Assembly (NCBI GenBank): GCA_014529385.2
Contig: CM043955.1
Coordinates: 135,416,108 to 135,480,107 of the forward strand
Direction: 5' to 3'
Length of the DNA stretch: 64,000 nucleotides
DNA from: Adiantum capillus-veneris
Taxonomy: Eukaryota > Streptophyta > Polypodiopsida > Polypodiales > Pteridaceae
Shown here: piece by piece, positions 1 to 10,500 of the stretch
Layout: each line of letters begins with the position of its first letter
Position numbering within the stretch: the first letter of the stretch is position 1
Notes under the pieces: model-generated
Databases searched by the model: none
What the model saw: the letters and a program-made list of their open reading frames with translations, nothing else
Told to the model about the DNA's origin: nothing
Translations under genes and position numbers: made by a program

Positions 1-2
1 TA

Positions 3-770
3 GTGCTGTATAATACCTCCTATGCACTGGAAGTGGAAGCGGAGGCTCTAGATGCACTCGTCGCGCTCGGGCTACAGATCTACCCAGTGGCCCCCATGCT
101 AAACATGGATCCGTGCAACATCACCACCGTACTCTACCGTGAAGATGACAAGTGCTTGAGCTGGCTTGATAGGCAGCCCCTTGGCTCTGTTGTGTATGTA
201 TCATTTGGGAGTATTGTCTCTCTAACAAGGGAGGAAGTCCTAGAACTGGCATTGGGCTTGGAGGCATGCGGGCAGCCATTCTTGTGGGTCATCCGCTGCA
301 TCGAAGGTGTATCCGATGTCATGTCGGTGCTGCCGCCTGGCTTCGTAGAGCGCATCAACACCAAGGGCCTAATTGTGGTATGGGCGCCACAGGTGGCTGT
401 ACTCTCGCATCCATCTGTTGGGTGTTTCATCTTTCACAGTGGCCTTACCTCCCTGCTAGAGGCCATTTGGGCAGGGGTACCCATGATAGGGGATCTCTAC
501 AAGATTTCCGAACAGAACACGGTGTTCCGAGTGATGACAGAGGGGTGGAGGGTGGCATTGCCAATAATCCATGAATCACGACCACATTCTCCTCTGAGAA
601 ATTGCATTGAAACAGCAATCAAAGAGGTGTTGCGGGATGGCGGAGCTGCCATCAGACTACGAATTGCACCACTCAGAGCTGCCCTGAAGGAAGCAGTAGG
701 ACCAAGTGGCATTTCACGGCAGTACCTTGAGCAGCTTGTGGATGTCCTGCTTTCACTAGCTCATGAATAA
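3..770 (+). CDS. UDP-glycosyltransferase (UGT, GT1 family), C-terminal part, 5' end outside window
   Basis: The frame is open to the left edge, so the N-terminal acceptor-binding half is missing; about 255 codons remain, ending at TAA. UGTs transfer a sugar from a UDP-sugar to small acceptors in the cytosol. The fragment begins with the inter-domain linker (YNTSYALE), then a VYVSFGS strand, then the PSPG donor-binding box starting WAPQ at about residue 127. Conserved box residues present are WAPQ, H136, H145, S150, E153 and GVP. Others are changed: HCGWNS reads HSGLTS, the terminal DQ reads EQ, and one residue is inserted before it. These positions normally contact the UDP-sugar. The frame is otherwise intact with no stop. 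It may be a diverged UGT with changed donor use or an ageing gene; family assignment is firm, activity is not. Confidence 0.9.
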   Translation: MLYNTSYALEVEAEALDALVALGLQIYPVAPMLNMDPCNITTVLYREDDKCLSWLDRQPLGSVVYVSFGSIVSLTREEVLELALGLEACGQPFLWVIRCIEGVSDVMSVLPPGFVERINTKGLIVVWAPQVAVLSHPSVGCFIFHSGLTSLLEAIWAGVPMIGDLYKISEQNTVFRVMTEGWRVALPIIHESRPHSPLRNCIETAIKEVLRDGGAAIRLRIAPLRAALKEAVGPSGISRQYLEQLVDVLLSLAHE

Positions 771-1506
771 GAAGAAGTGTCCTCATCAGATTTTCTTGGA
801 TGCCGGTTGGGAACACTCCTCCATTCCCTTACCAAAACAAATTACCAAAATACTTATAATTTCTACGATGTTATAATTTCTTTTCTCATGTGTGTGTGCG
901 TCTGAAAAAGATGACATCGATTATCTCAATCTCCTCTAGAGTAGCACATCTTGAATCAAGACTCATGGGATAGATTTTTGAGGTTAAATTAGTATGTCTC
1001 ATCTCTCTCTTTCCTACTAGCTATCTATCCAGTATGTCCTCTTTGACATTTTATCAAATCTCTCAAACATGCGCATGCGCGCGCACGCACACACACACGT
1101 CTGTGTGTATATTATGTGTGTGTAATAGTAGGTTATGTGGGATTTCCCTCTAGAGAATTAGGTTTTAAGTTGAAGGCCCACCGAATAAATCTTTGACATC
1201 TCATGGATTGCTACTAGGACATTGTAAAATTCACTTTTCGTGAGTGCCGGTATGTGGATCAGTAAGAAGAGAAAACCAGCGTAACCTTTCTAGCACTATC
1301 GAGTGTGATAGAGTGGGTATCCAAGTTTTCTTCTTTTTTTCTCTGAATCTCATGTGTGGTCTATAGGCCAATAAGAAGAGAACCTTCGAATAACCGATCT
1401 ATCACCCAAGTATTTTGAGATCTTGGGCTTGAGCTCAAGACTATTTGACAAATCTTTAAGATCTCTAAGGATGGTTGACACGACGTTATAATTTCTCTTC
1501 TCATGC

Positions 1507-1612
<106 letters not shown>

Positions 1613-1630
1613 TGAGCCCAAGATGCTCTC

Positions 1631-1767
1631 AACATTGGGAGGGTTTGTGTGTAGAATGCAGTTAAATTTGTGCTTGGTTGTATAGCCACAAGTTTAAACT
1701 GTGACTTTGGTAGCTTTTCTTGGCGTCCAAGCATCTTCTTGCATGCAAACACACACACACACACACA

Positions 1768-1808
<41 letters not shown>

Positions 1809-1866
1809 TTCTACAGAGAAATCCTCTCAAAGAGTGTGCATTCTACACACAAACCCTCCCAATGTT
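1631..1866. repeat. 30-bp perfect inverted repeat around a microsatellite
   Basis: The 30 bases at 1631-1660 are the exact reverse complement of 1837-1866, with a 176-bp spacer holding the (CA)n(GA)n block. The arms could form a hairpin stem or be the remains of a foldback element or an inverted duplication. No target duplication is evident. Confidence 0.85.
1748..1804. repeat. Microsatellite (CA)n followed by (GA)n
   Basis: About 22 bp of CA followed by about 35 bp of AG. The CA part is inverted relative to the GT tract at 1511, while the GA part keeps the same orientation. Confidence 0.95.
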
Positions 1867-1880
1867 AGAATGTAGAGAAT

Positions 1881-2304
1881 GTGGACACTCAAGAATTGCA
1901 AGAACGACAAAAACGCTCAAAGAACATCATCATTCGTATAATCAAGGAGGAAAGCATGGAAACACCCCAATCTCTTGCGGTTGCTATTGAAGAGTTTTCT
2001 GCTACACACTTTGGCATGTCAGGAATCATGGCTTATGGTGCACATCGAGTTGAAAAACAAGGAGTCCCTCGCTCAGAAGAAAGACCTATTGTATGTACAA
2101 ATGGCTGATGAAGTAAAGAGAAAGATCAGCCTTGAAAATAGTTGGATATACCTCAAAGGAATGGATTGTAATGTATATGAGGATCGCACTCTTATGCAAC
2201 AAAATGTACGTCACAAAGCATATGAGGAAAGAAGCAAGAAGGTTAAGGTGTCATCTCAAGACGAAAAGCCACTTGAGGAGGATGCAAGTCCACCCAACAA
2301 ATAG
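1881..2304 (+). pseudogene. LINE (L1-like) ORF1 fragment, frameshifted
   Basis: The translation contains RSKNIIIRIIKE, then AHRVEK, then ERPIVC, and after a frameshift near 2090-2100 ADEVKRK followed by YLKGMDCNVYEDRT. This order (N-I-I-I-R/G, h-R-x, R-P-I-V, K-R-x-I, L-K-G, E-D-x-T) resembles the RRM plus C-terminal domain of L1 ORF1p, the RNA-binding chaperone of L1-type LINEs. The frame ends at TAG 2302-2304, and endonuclease-like sequence starts about 40 bases later. The 5' UTR is not recognisable. It is the left end of the LINE that continues at 20823 and 31683. Confidence 0.7.
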
Positions 2305-2342
2305 GAACACATGATCTATGAGACCAACTCACGCTTGCGAAT

Positions 2343-2619
2343 AAGCTTTTGAAATTGTAACAGGTATCCATGGAATGCGGGAATTGGCATTGATGAGCTT
2401 ACCAATGATTTCGATGTGATTCTTCTTGTCGAAACATGGGAGCATGATGCGCAATGAATTCTTGGATTTGACAAATACGATGTGCATTCTTTGATGTGGG
2501 CCAAAAATTCAAAGCAACGAAGAGGCCAAGGAGGCGTAGCATGTATGACCAAAAAAGGTTTGAAAGATGTTTCCATTGTCAAAGAAGATAAGTATAGACG
2601 CTACTTATGGTTGAAAATT
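2343..2619 (+). pseudogene. LINE ORF2, start of endonuclease (EEP) domain, cut by element A
   Basis: The translation shows VILLVETWEHD, then a stop, then RRGQGGVACMTKKGL and KEDKYRRYLWLKI. The L-x-E-T-W motif and the G-Q-G-G-V-A block followed by a W-L-K-I strand are typical of the apurinic-like endonuclease of plant and animal non-LTR elements, which nicks target DNA to prime reverse transcription. An in-frame TGA near 2455 breaks it. The frame is cut exactly where the TG of element A's LTR begins; the domain resumes at 20823 with a YIP strand. Confidence 0.75.
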
Positions 2620-4211
2620 TGTCATAATAATCAATATCTAATTCTCCTAAATGATTTTCTCATATTAAACTGATCATTTAACGTGGGGAAGTGCCAGGGG
2701 AGAAAAAGCTAGAATATTGGTTAAGCTAGCACACCGGCCACAGTAGGGATCCAAAGGAGGGAAAATAGGGATCCAAAGGGGGGGCCATCTGCAAAAGAGC
2801 CATGTGCAACAATGGGTTGAAAAGACCCTAAGGTTCAGTCCATTAAGACTTCCAAAATGCTAAGGTTACAAAATTCAAAGGTTGTACGTGTCCAAAGGGT
2901 TAAAGCTTAGGGAGAATTGGATGATTTGTGTACTCTCCAAAGTCAACACACATCCCTACACATGAGGGGGCGAGCCCTAAAGGTAGGGGATGAGAGAGAA
3001 AGTCACACACACACACACAGGCTCGCTTTACACAAAGGGAATTAGGGACACATGTCAGCTCCCTAGCCCAGATGTCCACAAGGTGTGCCCAATTCCTACT
3101 GGATGGCCTTGGAGGTGGACCAATGAGAATTAAGCTAGAGTAAATCTAGTTTAATTAATTTAAAAACATTTAATAAAAGAAACCAATGAGAATTAAGTCT
3201 CCTAGAAGTCTATTGGGTAGTCTCACAAGGGGTCCGATGAGCATTCAGGAGCCCAATGGCTTGCCTAATTCCTATTGGCCAGGAGGAAAAGGGGTCCAAT
3301 GAGAGTTTAGTTTAATGATTAAATTACCTAAAGTTCTCACAAAAGGGGAAACGGGGACACATGTCAGAAGGCTATCACTTATGCTGCTTAATAATCATTG
3401 GCTTGACTTGGGGAGAGCCAAGGAGGGCTCAACAAGAGCAAATAGGAAGAGGGCTCGCCCAAGAGAGAGAGGGGGCTGATTTTTGCAAGGCATTATCACA
3501 CACACACTCACACAATCTCATGTGTGAAGAAAGAGAAGACTATCTCTTCCCAAGCTTTAATGGAGAGCTCATCACCTACTCCAAGCTTGTGAGATAGAAG
3601 CCTACATCAACACACTCTTGGCATGTGGATGCAAATCCAACCAAGAGCCAAGATTCAATGCATGCTCATCTCCTCTACCAAGCTAATTACTAAGCTAAGC
3701 TATGCTAATATGAGTGATTATGTGAGGAGATGTACATCTTTCTCGTAAGATACTCCTTCTTCCTCTCAATCTACTCTCATACCCTGCTAGCTCTCACCAT
3801 CTTCGAAGGTGTGTGAGGTCTTGGGTCTGAGAACAGGGATAATTAAAGTTGTGTTTGTTAAGTGTTTTTCTTAGTGCATGAAGCTTTCATCTTCATTGCA
3901 CTAGCTAGTCTTGAAGGAACACAAAGAATTGTATTGTACAATGTCTCTCTTGATGGGAGAAACCATAATACGAAGCCTTTTGGAGGGGGGACCGGCTCCA
4001 TGCAAATCTGGTCCTCAACTGTTGTCAATAGCTTAATTTCTCTCTCTTTTGAAAGTATTGTTGATGCTATCTAACTAGGTGTTATGCTTGTTGTTGCTCT
4101 CTCCACCCAAGCACTCTTGTAATTCTCATTAGGAATCTATTCTAATGAAATGCCCACTATGTTTATGCTAATTTCCGCTACACATAAGTTTTTAGACCAT
4201 TAAATGTTACA
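2620..4211 (+). repeat. Element A 5' LTR
   Basis: It runs from TGTCATAATAATC to ATGTTACA, 1,592 bp, and matches 18709-20425 throughout. It contains a (CA)n tract near 3004, and a stretch near 3950-4020 homologous to the inverted LTRs of element C (GGGGGGACCGGCTCCA). This shows A and C belong to related families. Short open frames inside it are not genes. Confidence 0.93.
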
Positions 4212-4226
4212 TTGGTATTAGAGCAC
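4212..4226 (+). other. Element A primer binding site (initiator tRNA-Met type)
   Basis: TTGGTATTAGAGCAC follows the LTR end directly. The usual plant initiator-Met PBS is TGGTATCAGAGC, so one C has become T. Element C keeps the unaltered sequence. Confidence 0.85.
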
Positions 4227-4630
4227 AAGGTTTATCTTTTCTTGCTCAAGAAGGGAGGTTGTCAAGCTAGCTACAAATGGTTGGTATTATTAATTGCCTA
4301 TGAGTAAGTAGAATAGGGATTTTTCAGCCTTGCAGTGCGCCTGCCTTCGTGCAGTTAACGGGGCATCACCGTCGAGAGCTATGGTCTTAATAGTGGAGTC
4401 CTACGGGGCTTGCCTACGGCTTTTAACCACTATTGAGCTATTAGAAGCTTGACAGGAGCCGGTGCTGTTTTGGTGTCGAAAGACTCTCTCTTCTATTCCT
4501 TGCAATTAATGGTATTCAAGCCGCGGGTACAGTAGCTTGAGTGCTTTTTCTAAAGGGGTAAAGAGGAGTAGCAACTAGGTCTTGAAGTGCCAAAGTACAC
4601 CTAAAAAGTTTACACCTAAAGGTTGTTAGA
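4227..4630 (+). other. Element A 5' leader, non-coding
   Basis: A 400-bp leader between PBS and gag ATG. I see no ORF or clear signal in it. A similar leader lies on the minus strand of element C at 12359-12758. Confidence 0.6.
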
Positions 4631-5559
4631 ATGGCTGATAATAGTAAAGAGAGTGAAATTAATGTTGATAACTTTGATTTTGCTCATGAGCAAGCTACTA
4701 ATGATGCTTCAATGCTTGTTAACTATCTTGTTACTAGGCTTCAACAAGCCATGGGCAATCCATCTCTCCAAAGTGAAGTGCAACAGCAGCTCCGTGCTCA
4801 CGGGATTCTCCAAGCTCATCACCATGACGAGAGAACACCTAGGAAGCCTCCTTGTGAAACTACCAAAAGAGGTCTCTCTCCGATTCGGGAAGAAGAAGAG
4901 AATCCATATGAAGGGCTCAAGAATTTACTTCTTGATGATGTATCTCCTTCCCAAAGGAGAACTCAAGAGCCTCCAACGAAGGAACGAGAAAGAAGCGAGT
5001 CTCCCGCCACCTCCGCGGAGATGGCTCCACGAAGACGGTGGGCTAAACGCTCTCCATCACCACCAAAGCGGAGAAGACCATCACACTCTTCTCCACGCCA
5101 TAATTCAAAGAGGGATGATAAAAAGAAAGAGAAGAAAAAGGTGAGAAAGAGGACACCCTCTTCTCCATCTTCTTCATCCTCTTTCTCTTATGAAAGTGAT
5201 GGTGAAGAAAATGAAGATCAGGACAAGAAAAAGGCGAGAAAGAGGTCACCCTCTTCTCCACCTTCTTCAAATTCTTCACCTTCTGAAGAAAGTGATGGTG
5301 CAACCTTTGAACCATCAAAAGAAGAGGCCATAGGAAATCCTATGCCGCATGGAAGAGGTTGTCCAAATTGAAGAAATTCAAAGAGGGAGGGAAGAGCATC
5401 TCTTTCCTTACCTATGATGGTACCTTTGGTGCTACGGACAAAGTCTTGGCCTTTATCCAGCAATTTGATGCGGCGTTTGCAGATGAGGGCTTTACGGTGT
5501 CCTCCAAGCTACGCCATGTATCTATGCACTTTCAAAAGTCCGCCAGACAATGGTGGTCT
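4631..5559 (+). pseudogene. Element A gag, N-terminal part, frameshifted and cut by element C
   Basis: The ATG at 4631 starts MADNSKESE; the same start (MADN) is used by gag of element C. The first about 220 codons are rich in Ser, Pro, Lys and Arg (SPSPPKRRR, KKARKRSPSS), a basic low-complexity region also seen in C. The frame then shifts around 5300-5330, and the capsid-like part (SISFLTYDGTFGATDKV, SARQWW) continues in another frame. The codon after QWW is where element C inserted; the rest resumes at 14448. Gag forms the cytoplasmic virus-like particle. Comparison with C shows the frameshift is a lesion and not a translational signal. Confidence 0.85.
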
Positions 5560-6576
5560 TTTAATGGAATTTGCCTATTCAATTTGAGAGTAGCGGAATT
5601 TAATGAGAATACTTTCAAGAAATGATTTTGTGAGCATAGCGGGTAGACATAATTGAAGATAGCAACATAATCATAGCAATTAGTTAACTTGGCATAGAAA
5701 ATACTTTTGCAAGAGAGAGAATTTAGAGAACATGACAACAGTTGAGGACCGGATTTATGTGGAGCCGGTCCCCCCTCCAATAGGCATTTGTATTATGATT
5801 TCTCCCATAAAGAGAGACTTGTTACAATACATTCTTTGTGTTCCTTGTGACCTAGGTGAAGCAATGAAGATGGAAAGCTTCATGCATCACCATCATAGCA
5901 TAACCTAAACTTGAAGAAAGCTTTAACTATACCAAGCCTCAGTCCCAAGACCTCAAACACCTTCGAAGGTGGAGAGAGCTAGTAGGGAATGAGGGTAGGG
6001 AAGAGGAAGAAGAAACATTTCATACGAGAAAGAGCTAGTTCCTCACTTATCATAACTCTTGAGCTAGCATACATAATAGCATAGTAATGAAGAAGAAGGA
6101 GATGACAAGCTCAAGCATTGAAGCATGGCTCTTGGTTGGATTTGCACTCCATAGCCAAGAGCGTTGGTGTAGGCTCTCAACCTCTACTTGCTTGGAGAGG
6201 GAGCTCTTGCACTTTGCATAGCACACAATGAGAGTGTTTGTGAGTGTGTGTGGGTGAATATACCCCCTAAGCACCCCCCTAGCTTTCTTGGGTCGACCCC
6301 CCCTTGTAGCTCATGCTTGAAGCTCATTGGACCCCTCCAGGCCTAGCCAATCACAAGCAGGAGCCATTACAAGCAACAGGGGTAGCCTTGGGACAAGTGT
6401 CCCCCTTTCCCCTTTGAGAGAGAGGACTTGATAAATGAAAAATCAATTAATTAAATATCCTAAATTATCATTGGACCCCTTGGGTGCCCAACCAATAGGC
6501 TTCAGGCACACCATGAGGGCAACATGATGAGGAACTTGACAAGTGTCCTTGCTGCCTCTTCAAGCTGGGGCTTCCC

Positions 6577-6629
<53 letters not shown>

Positions 6630-7220
6630 CTCTCTCATATCCCCCCCTTGTAGGCTTGCCCCCCTCCTTGTAGGGATCTTTTTGACTTTAGGAGCTCAAG
6701 CACCTTAGTCATCAAGCATGACAAAGCACTTGGACTAGGGGGGTATTCCCACAAGCATCTCAAGCAAGCATGTCAAGGCACCTCAAGCACCTTAATCAAG
6801 CGGCAAGTCAAGCACCTCAAGCATGGAGTAAGTCAAGCACCTCAAGCACCTTAATCAAGAACCTCAAGCAGGACAAACACCTCAAGCACGACAAGCACCT
6901 CAAGCAGGTCAAGCACCTCGAGCTTGGGCCGGGTTCCCACCTCAAGTTCAGCCCTAGCTTACCTAAGGTCAAAGGACTTTTTCACACATTATTGGAGGTC
7001 TTCAATGAAGCTAACCCTAAGGTCTTATGCTCCATTGGTTAGCCTTGCTCTTGATAGACCATCTCCCATTTGGGCCCCTTTACTATTGGCCCCGTGTTGA
7101 GATAGATCTATAAGCACATATCTATATCTTAACACTTGTTCCCGTTTATTCTCCCACATTAAGTGATCAATTTAATATGAGAAAATCATTTGGGTTGGTT
7201 AGATGTTAGATTTTATGACA
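5560..7220 (-). repeat. Element C 3' LTR (left copy)
   Basis: In plus orientation it starts TTTAATGG (the usual TG has become TT) and ends TTATGACA. It holds a 50-bp (GT)n tract at 6579-6628 and a cluster of CTCAAGCAC-type short repeats at about 6749-6923. The frame across that cluster (LKHLNQ..., LKHDKHLKQ) is only the repeat translated. Confidence 0.94.
6749..6923. repeat. Short tandem-like repeats (CTCAAGCAC) in element C LTR
   Basis: About a dozen close variants of CTCAAGCAC or GTCAAGCACC follow one another with small spacers. The same cluster occurs in the other LTR at about 13980-14153, so it was present before insertion. Confidence 0.85.
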
Positions 7221-7234
7221 TTACCTCTCTCTTG
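7221..7234 (-). other. Element C polypurine tract
   Basis: On the minus strand CAAGAGAGAGGTAA lies directly before the 3' LTR. This is the plus-strand primer site. Element A has the near-identical CAAGAGAGAGGCAA at the equivalent place. Confidence 0.85.
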
Positions 7235-7580
7235 AAATCATAGTCGTCCTCGACTATGAGGTAGAAGAGATAAAGGCTTAGTCATTAGTCAATCGTACTT
7301 AGCGGGTAGAGGATCCCTTTTTTACCCTACGACATCTTTCCAAGATGGATGACTAATCCATTTGGTGCTTGGGAGACATAGCTGCCGCAAGCATGTTTGC
7401 TCTTTAGTCCATTTCATTCTCCCAAAGTAGAGTGACAAATTCTACTTGGTGTTTGAGAGACGTCGTCATCACAAACATGATTCTAAGCATGCATACTAGT
7501 TAAATTTGTGCACAATTAAAAAGAGGACTAATCATATAAGACAAAAACATGAGTCATTTAAAAGAAATTTGTACATTTGC
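7235..7580 (-). other. Element C 3' untranslated region
   Basis: About 345 bp between the polyprotein stop and the PPT, no ORF. It contains a short palindromic block (CATAGTCGTCCTCGACTATG, 7240-7259), also present in A near 18671-18690, so it is a conserved feature of these elements. Confidence 0.65.
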
Positions 7581-10500
7581 TTACTCTAATGTAGCATTGT
7601 AAGCATTGACAAGGTTCATATTATCCTTAAGTTGTACTCCTTGCATCCATTTAGCATCTTCAAAAGGATAATTTTTGAACTTAATAAGATACCGTCGGAT
7701 TATGTTACCATGTCGTAGTACCTTGTCTTCATGCCGAAGGACATCTTCGGGTTGTAGCACCTCTTCTTGGTTTTCGACTTCGGGAGGGTCTTCAATAATT
7801 GGTTCAATTGGTGGCTCTCCTTTGTAGGGCTTAAGTAGGCTTACATGAAAGGCATTGTGTATAAGCCAATGGTTGGGCAACTTGAGTTGATAATCCGTCT
7901 CATTGATAGGCTTCAAGATTTGGAAAGGACCATAGTATCTTTTTGCTAGTTTAGCATAATACTTTTGATGGCCCGTAGGATTTTTGCCCGTCGTTTGCCT
8001 AAATCGAGCCTTAGGAAACTTGAGTAAGACCCAACCATTTTCTTTGAGCATTAAGGCTCTTCTGTGCTTATCAGCAGCAGCTTTTTGCCTTTGTTGAGAG
8101 ATGGCTATAGCCTCCCTAATCTTTTGAAAAGATTCTTGTAGGTCACGGCTATACTCATCGGCGGCGAAGATCTTCCCATGTACTTTCAGTAGCAAGGGAC
8201 TTTTAGGTCTTCCCTCTATGATCTCGAAAGGTGCTTTCCCCGTAGAAGTATGTACAGTATTATTGTAGGCATACTCTACTAGCGGTAAATACTTTTCCCA
8301 TTGTGAGCGTTGATCTACTTTGGTAACATAAGTTTTGAGTAGATCGAGTATCGTAAGATTGGCTATCTCACTTTGTCCATCCGTTTGTGGGTGATAGGCC
8401 GAAGAGAAATTCAATCTTGTTTCTAGATTTTCAAAGAGACCTTTCCAGAAATTACTGGTCATTCTAGGATCTCTATCTGACACGATGGATGTGGGTAATC
8501 CATGGTGCTTGAAAATCTGAGATATGAAGAGAGTTGCCATTTGACGTGCCTTAATAGTCTTTTTGACAGGAATAAAATGTGCTTGCTTGCTAAACCTGTC
8601 GACTATTGTCCATATTCCTGTATTCCCATGGATAGACTTGGGCAATCCAAAGATGAAATCCATGGATATACTCTCCCATGGTGAATTTGGAATAGGCAAT
8701 GGCTGGAGTAATCCAGGTTGCTTCCCTCTATCATACTTGGTCTTTTGGCATACTACACATTTTGAAACATACTCTTGTATATCCACTTTCATGGTAGGCC
8801 AATAGAAATACGTCTCTACTCCTTGGAGAGTAGGTTGAATACCTCTATGCCCTGCATATGGAGGAGCATGGGATTCATACATAACCTTCTCACGAAGGGA
8901 ATGGGTAACACATAGCCTATTGTCGTGGAGAAGATAACCATCCTGCAAGGTGAATGGTTCCTCTTTCTTCCCCAAAGCAAGGACTGACATTATGTCTCTA
9001 AAGTCAGGGTCGGTAGCATACTCATCTATCATAAAGGATAGATCATTGTGAGTAGCTATAGACACCGCATTAACTTTTGGTCGTCGTGAAAGTGCATCGG
9101 CAACTTGATTGTGCTTACCAGCTATGTGAGCAATATGGAAATTAAATTGCGAAAGAAAATTTGCCCACCTTATTTGTTTGTCGGAAAGCTTGGTTTGCGT
9201 CATGAAATACTTGAGACTTTGGTGGTCGGTTCGTAGGATAAATGGAGTCCCCAATAGGTAGTGCTTCCATGTGTCTAGGGCATGTAGAACAACTAAAAGC
9301 TCTTTCTCATAAATGCCCAAGACTCGTTCATCACTATTGAGCCTTCGGCTCTCATATGCTATGGCATGCCCTTCTTGAAGCAAAACCGCTCCAAGGCAAT
9401 CACCACAAGCATCACATTGGACCTCAAATGTCTTTGAGAGATCCGGAAGCACGAGGAATGGTTGGGAAGTAAGCTTCTCTTTGAGTTTTTCAAAAGCATT
9501 TTGCTCCTTAGCAGTCCATACAAACTTAACGTTCTTCTTTGTTAAGTCATGTAGTGGTCCTGCTACTTGAGAGAATTTTGCTATGAAGCGTCTATAGTAT
9601 GCACACATACCAATAAAGCTTCTTAGCTCATGTAGATTCCTTGGTTTAGGCCATGATTTTATTACCTCTAACTTTGATGGATCCATACGAATACCATCGT
9701 GAGAGATAATATGACCTAGATATTGAATCTCTTGAAGGAAGAATTCACTTTTCTTTTGGTTGAGAAAAAGTTTGTTCTCCCTCAAGGCTTGAAAAATCAC
9801 TTGGAGATGTTGCTTATGTTCCTCCAAAGACTTGGAGTAGATGATGATATCATCAAAGAACACTCCAGTGAATTTACGATATGGTCTAAAAATTTTCTCC
9901 ATGAGACGATTGAAAGTAGCTGGTGCATTAGTCAAGACAAAAGGCATGACTAGATATTCATAAAGACCAAATGTTGTGCGAAATGCGGTCTTTAGGATAT
10001 CTTCATCCACCATCCTTATTTGATGATAGCCACTCTTAAGGTCAATCCTACTGAAGTAGGTAGAGCCTTGTAGCTTATCAAACAGATCTTCTACCCGAGG
10101 CACGGGAAATCTGTTTTTGATAGTGATATGGTTTAGTGCTCTATAGTCCACACACATATGGTATGTACCATCTTTCTTTTGCACTAAAAGGACTGGAGAA
10201 CAAAAGGGAGAGGAACTAGGCCTCACCATCCCTTTGTCTACCAATTCCTGTGCTTGCCTCATAATCTCCTCTTGTTGAGCTTGTGAGACTCGATAAGGAG
10301 GTTTGTTAGGCGGTGAGCTTCCTGGAAGGAGCTCAATACGATGTTCATCATCCCCTCGTTTTGGAGGTAGGTCCATAGGGATATCATCGATGAACACATC
10401 TTGGAATCCTTTTAGAAAAGTAGACAAGTCTAACTCTTCTTGATTCCTATCATTTTCATTTGATGAAACATTATTAACTTTTAGAGACTCTTTGACATAA

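Noticed and set aside
4212-4226. tRNA gene fragment
   Set aside because: The tRNA-Met similarity is only the short primer binding site of the retrotransposon.
6770-7042. Plus-strand frame rich in LKHLKQDKH
   Set aside because: It translates the CTCAAGCAC repeats of the element C LTR; the same frame recurs in the other LTR at 13998.
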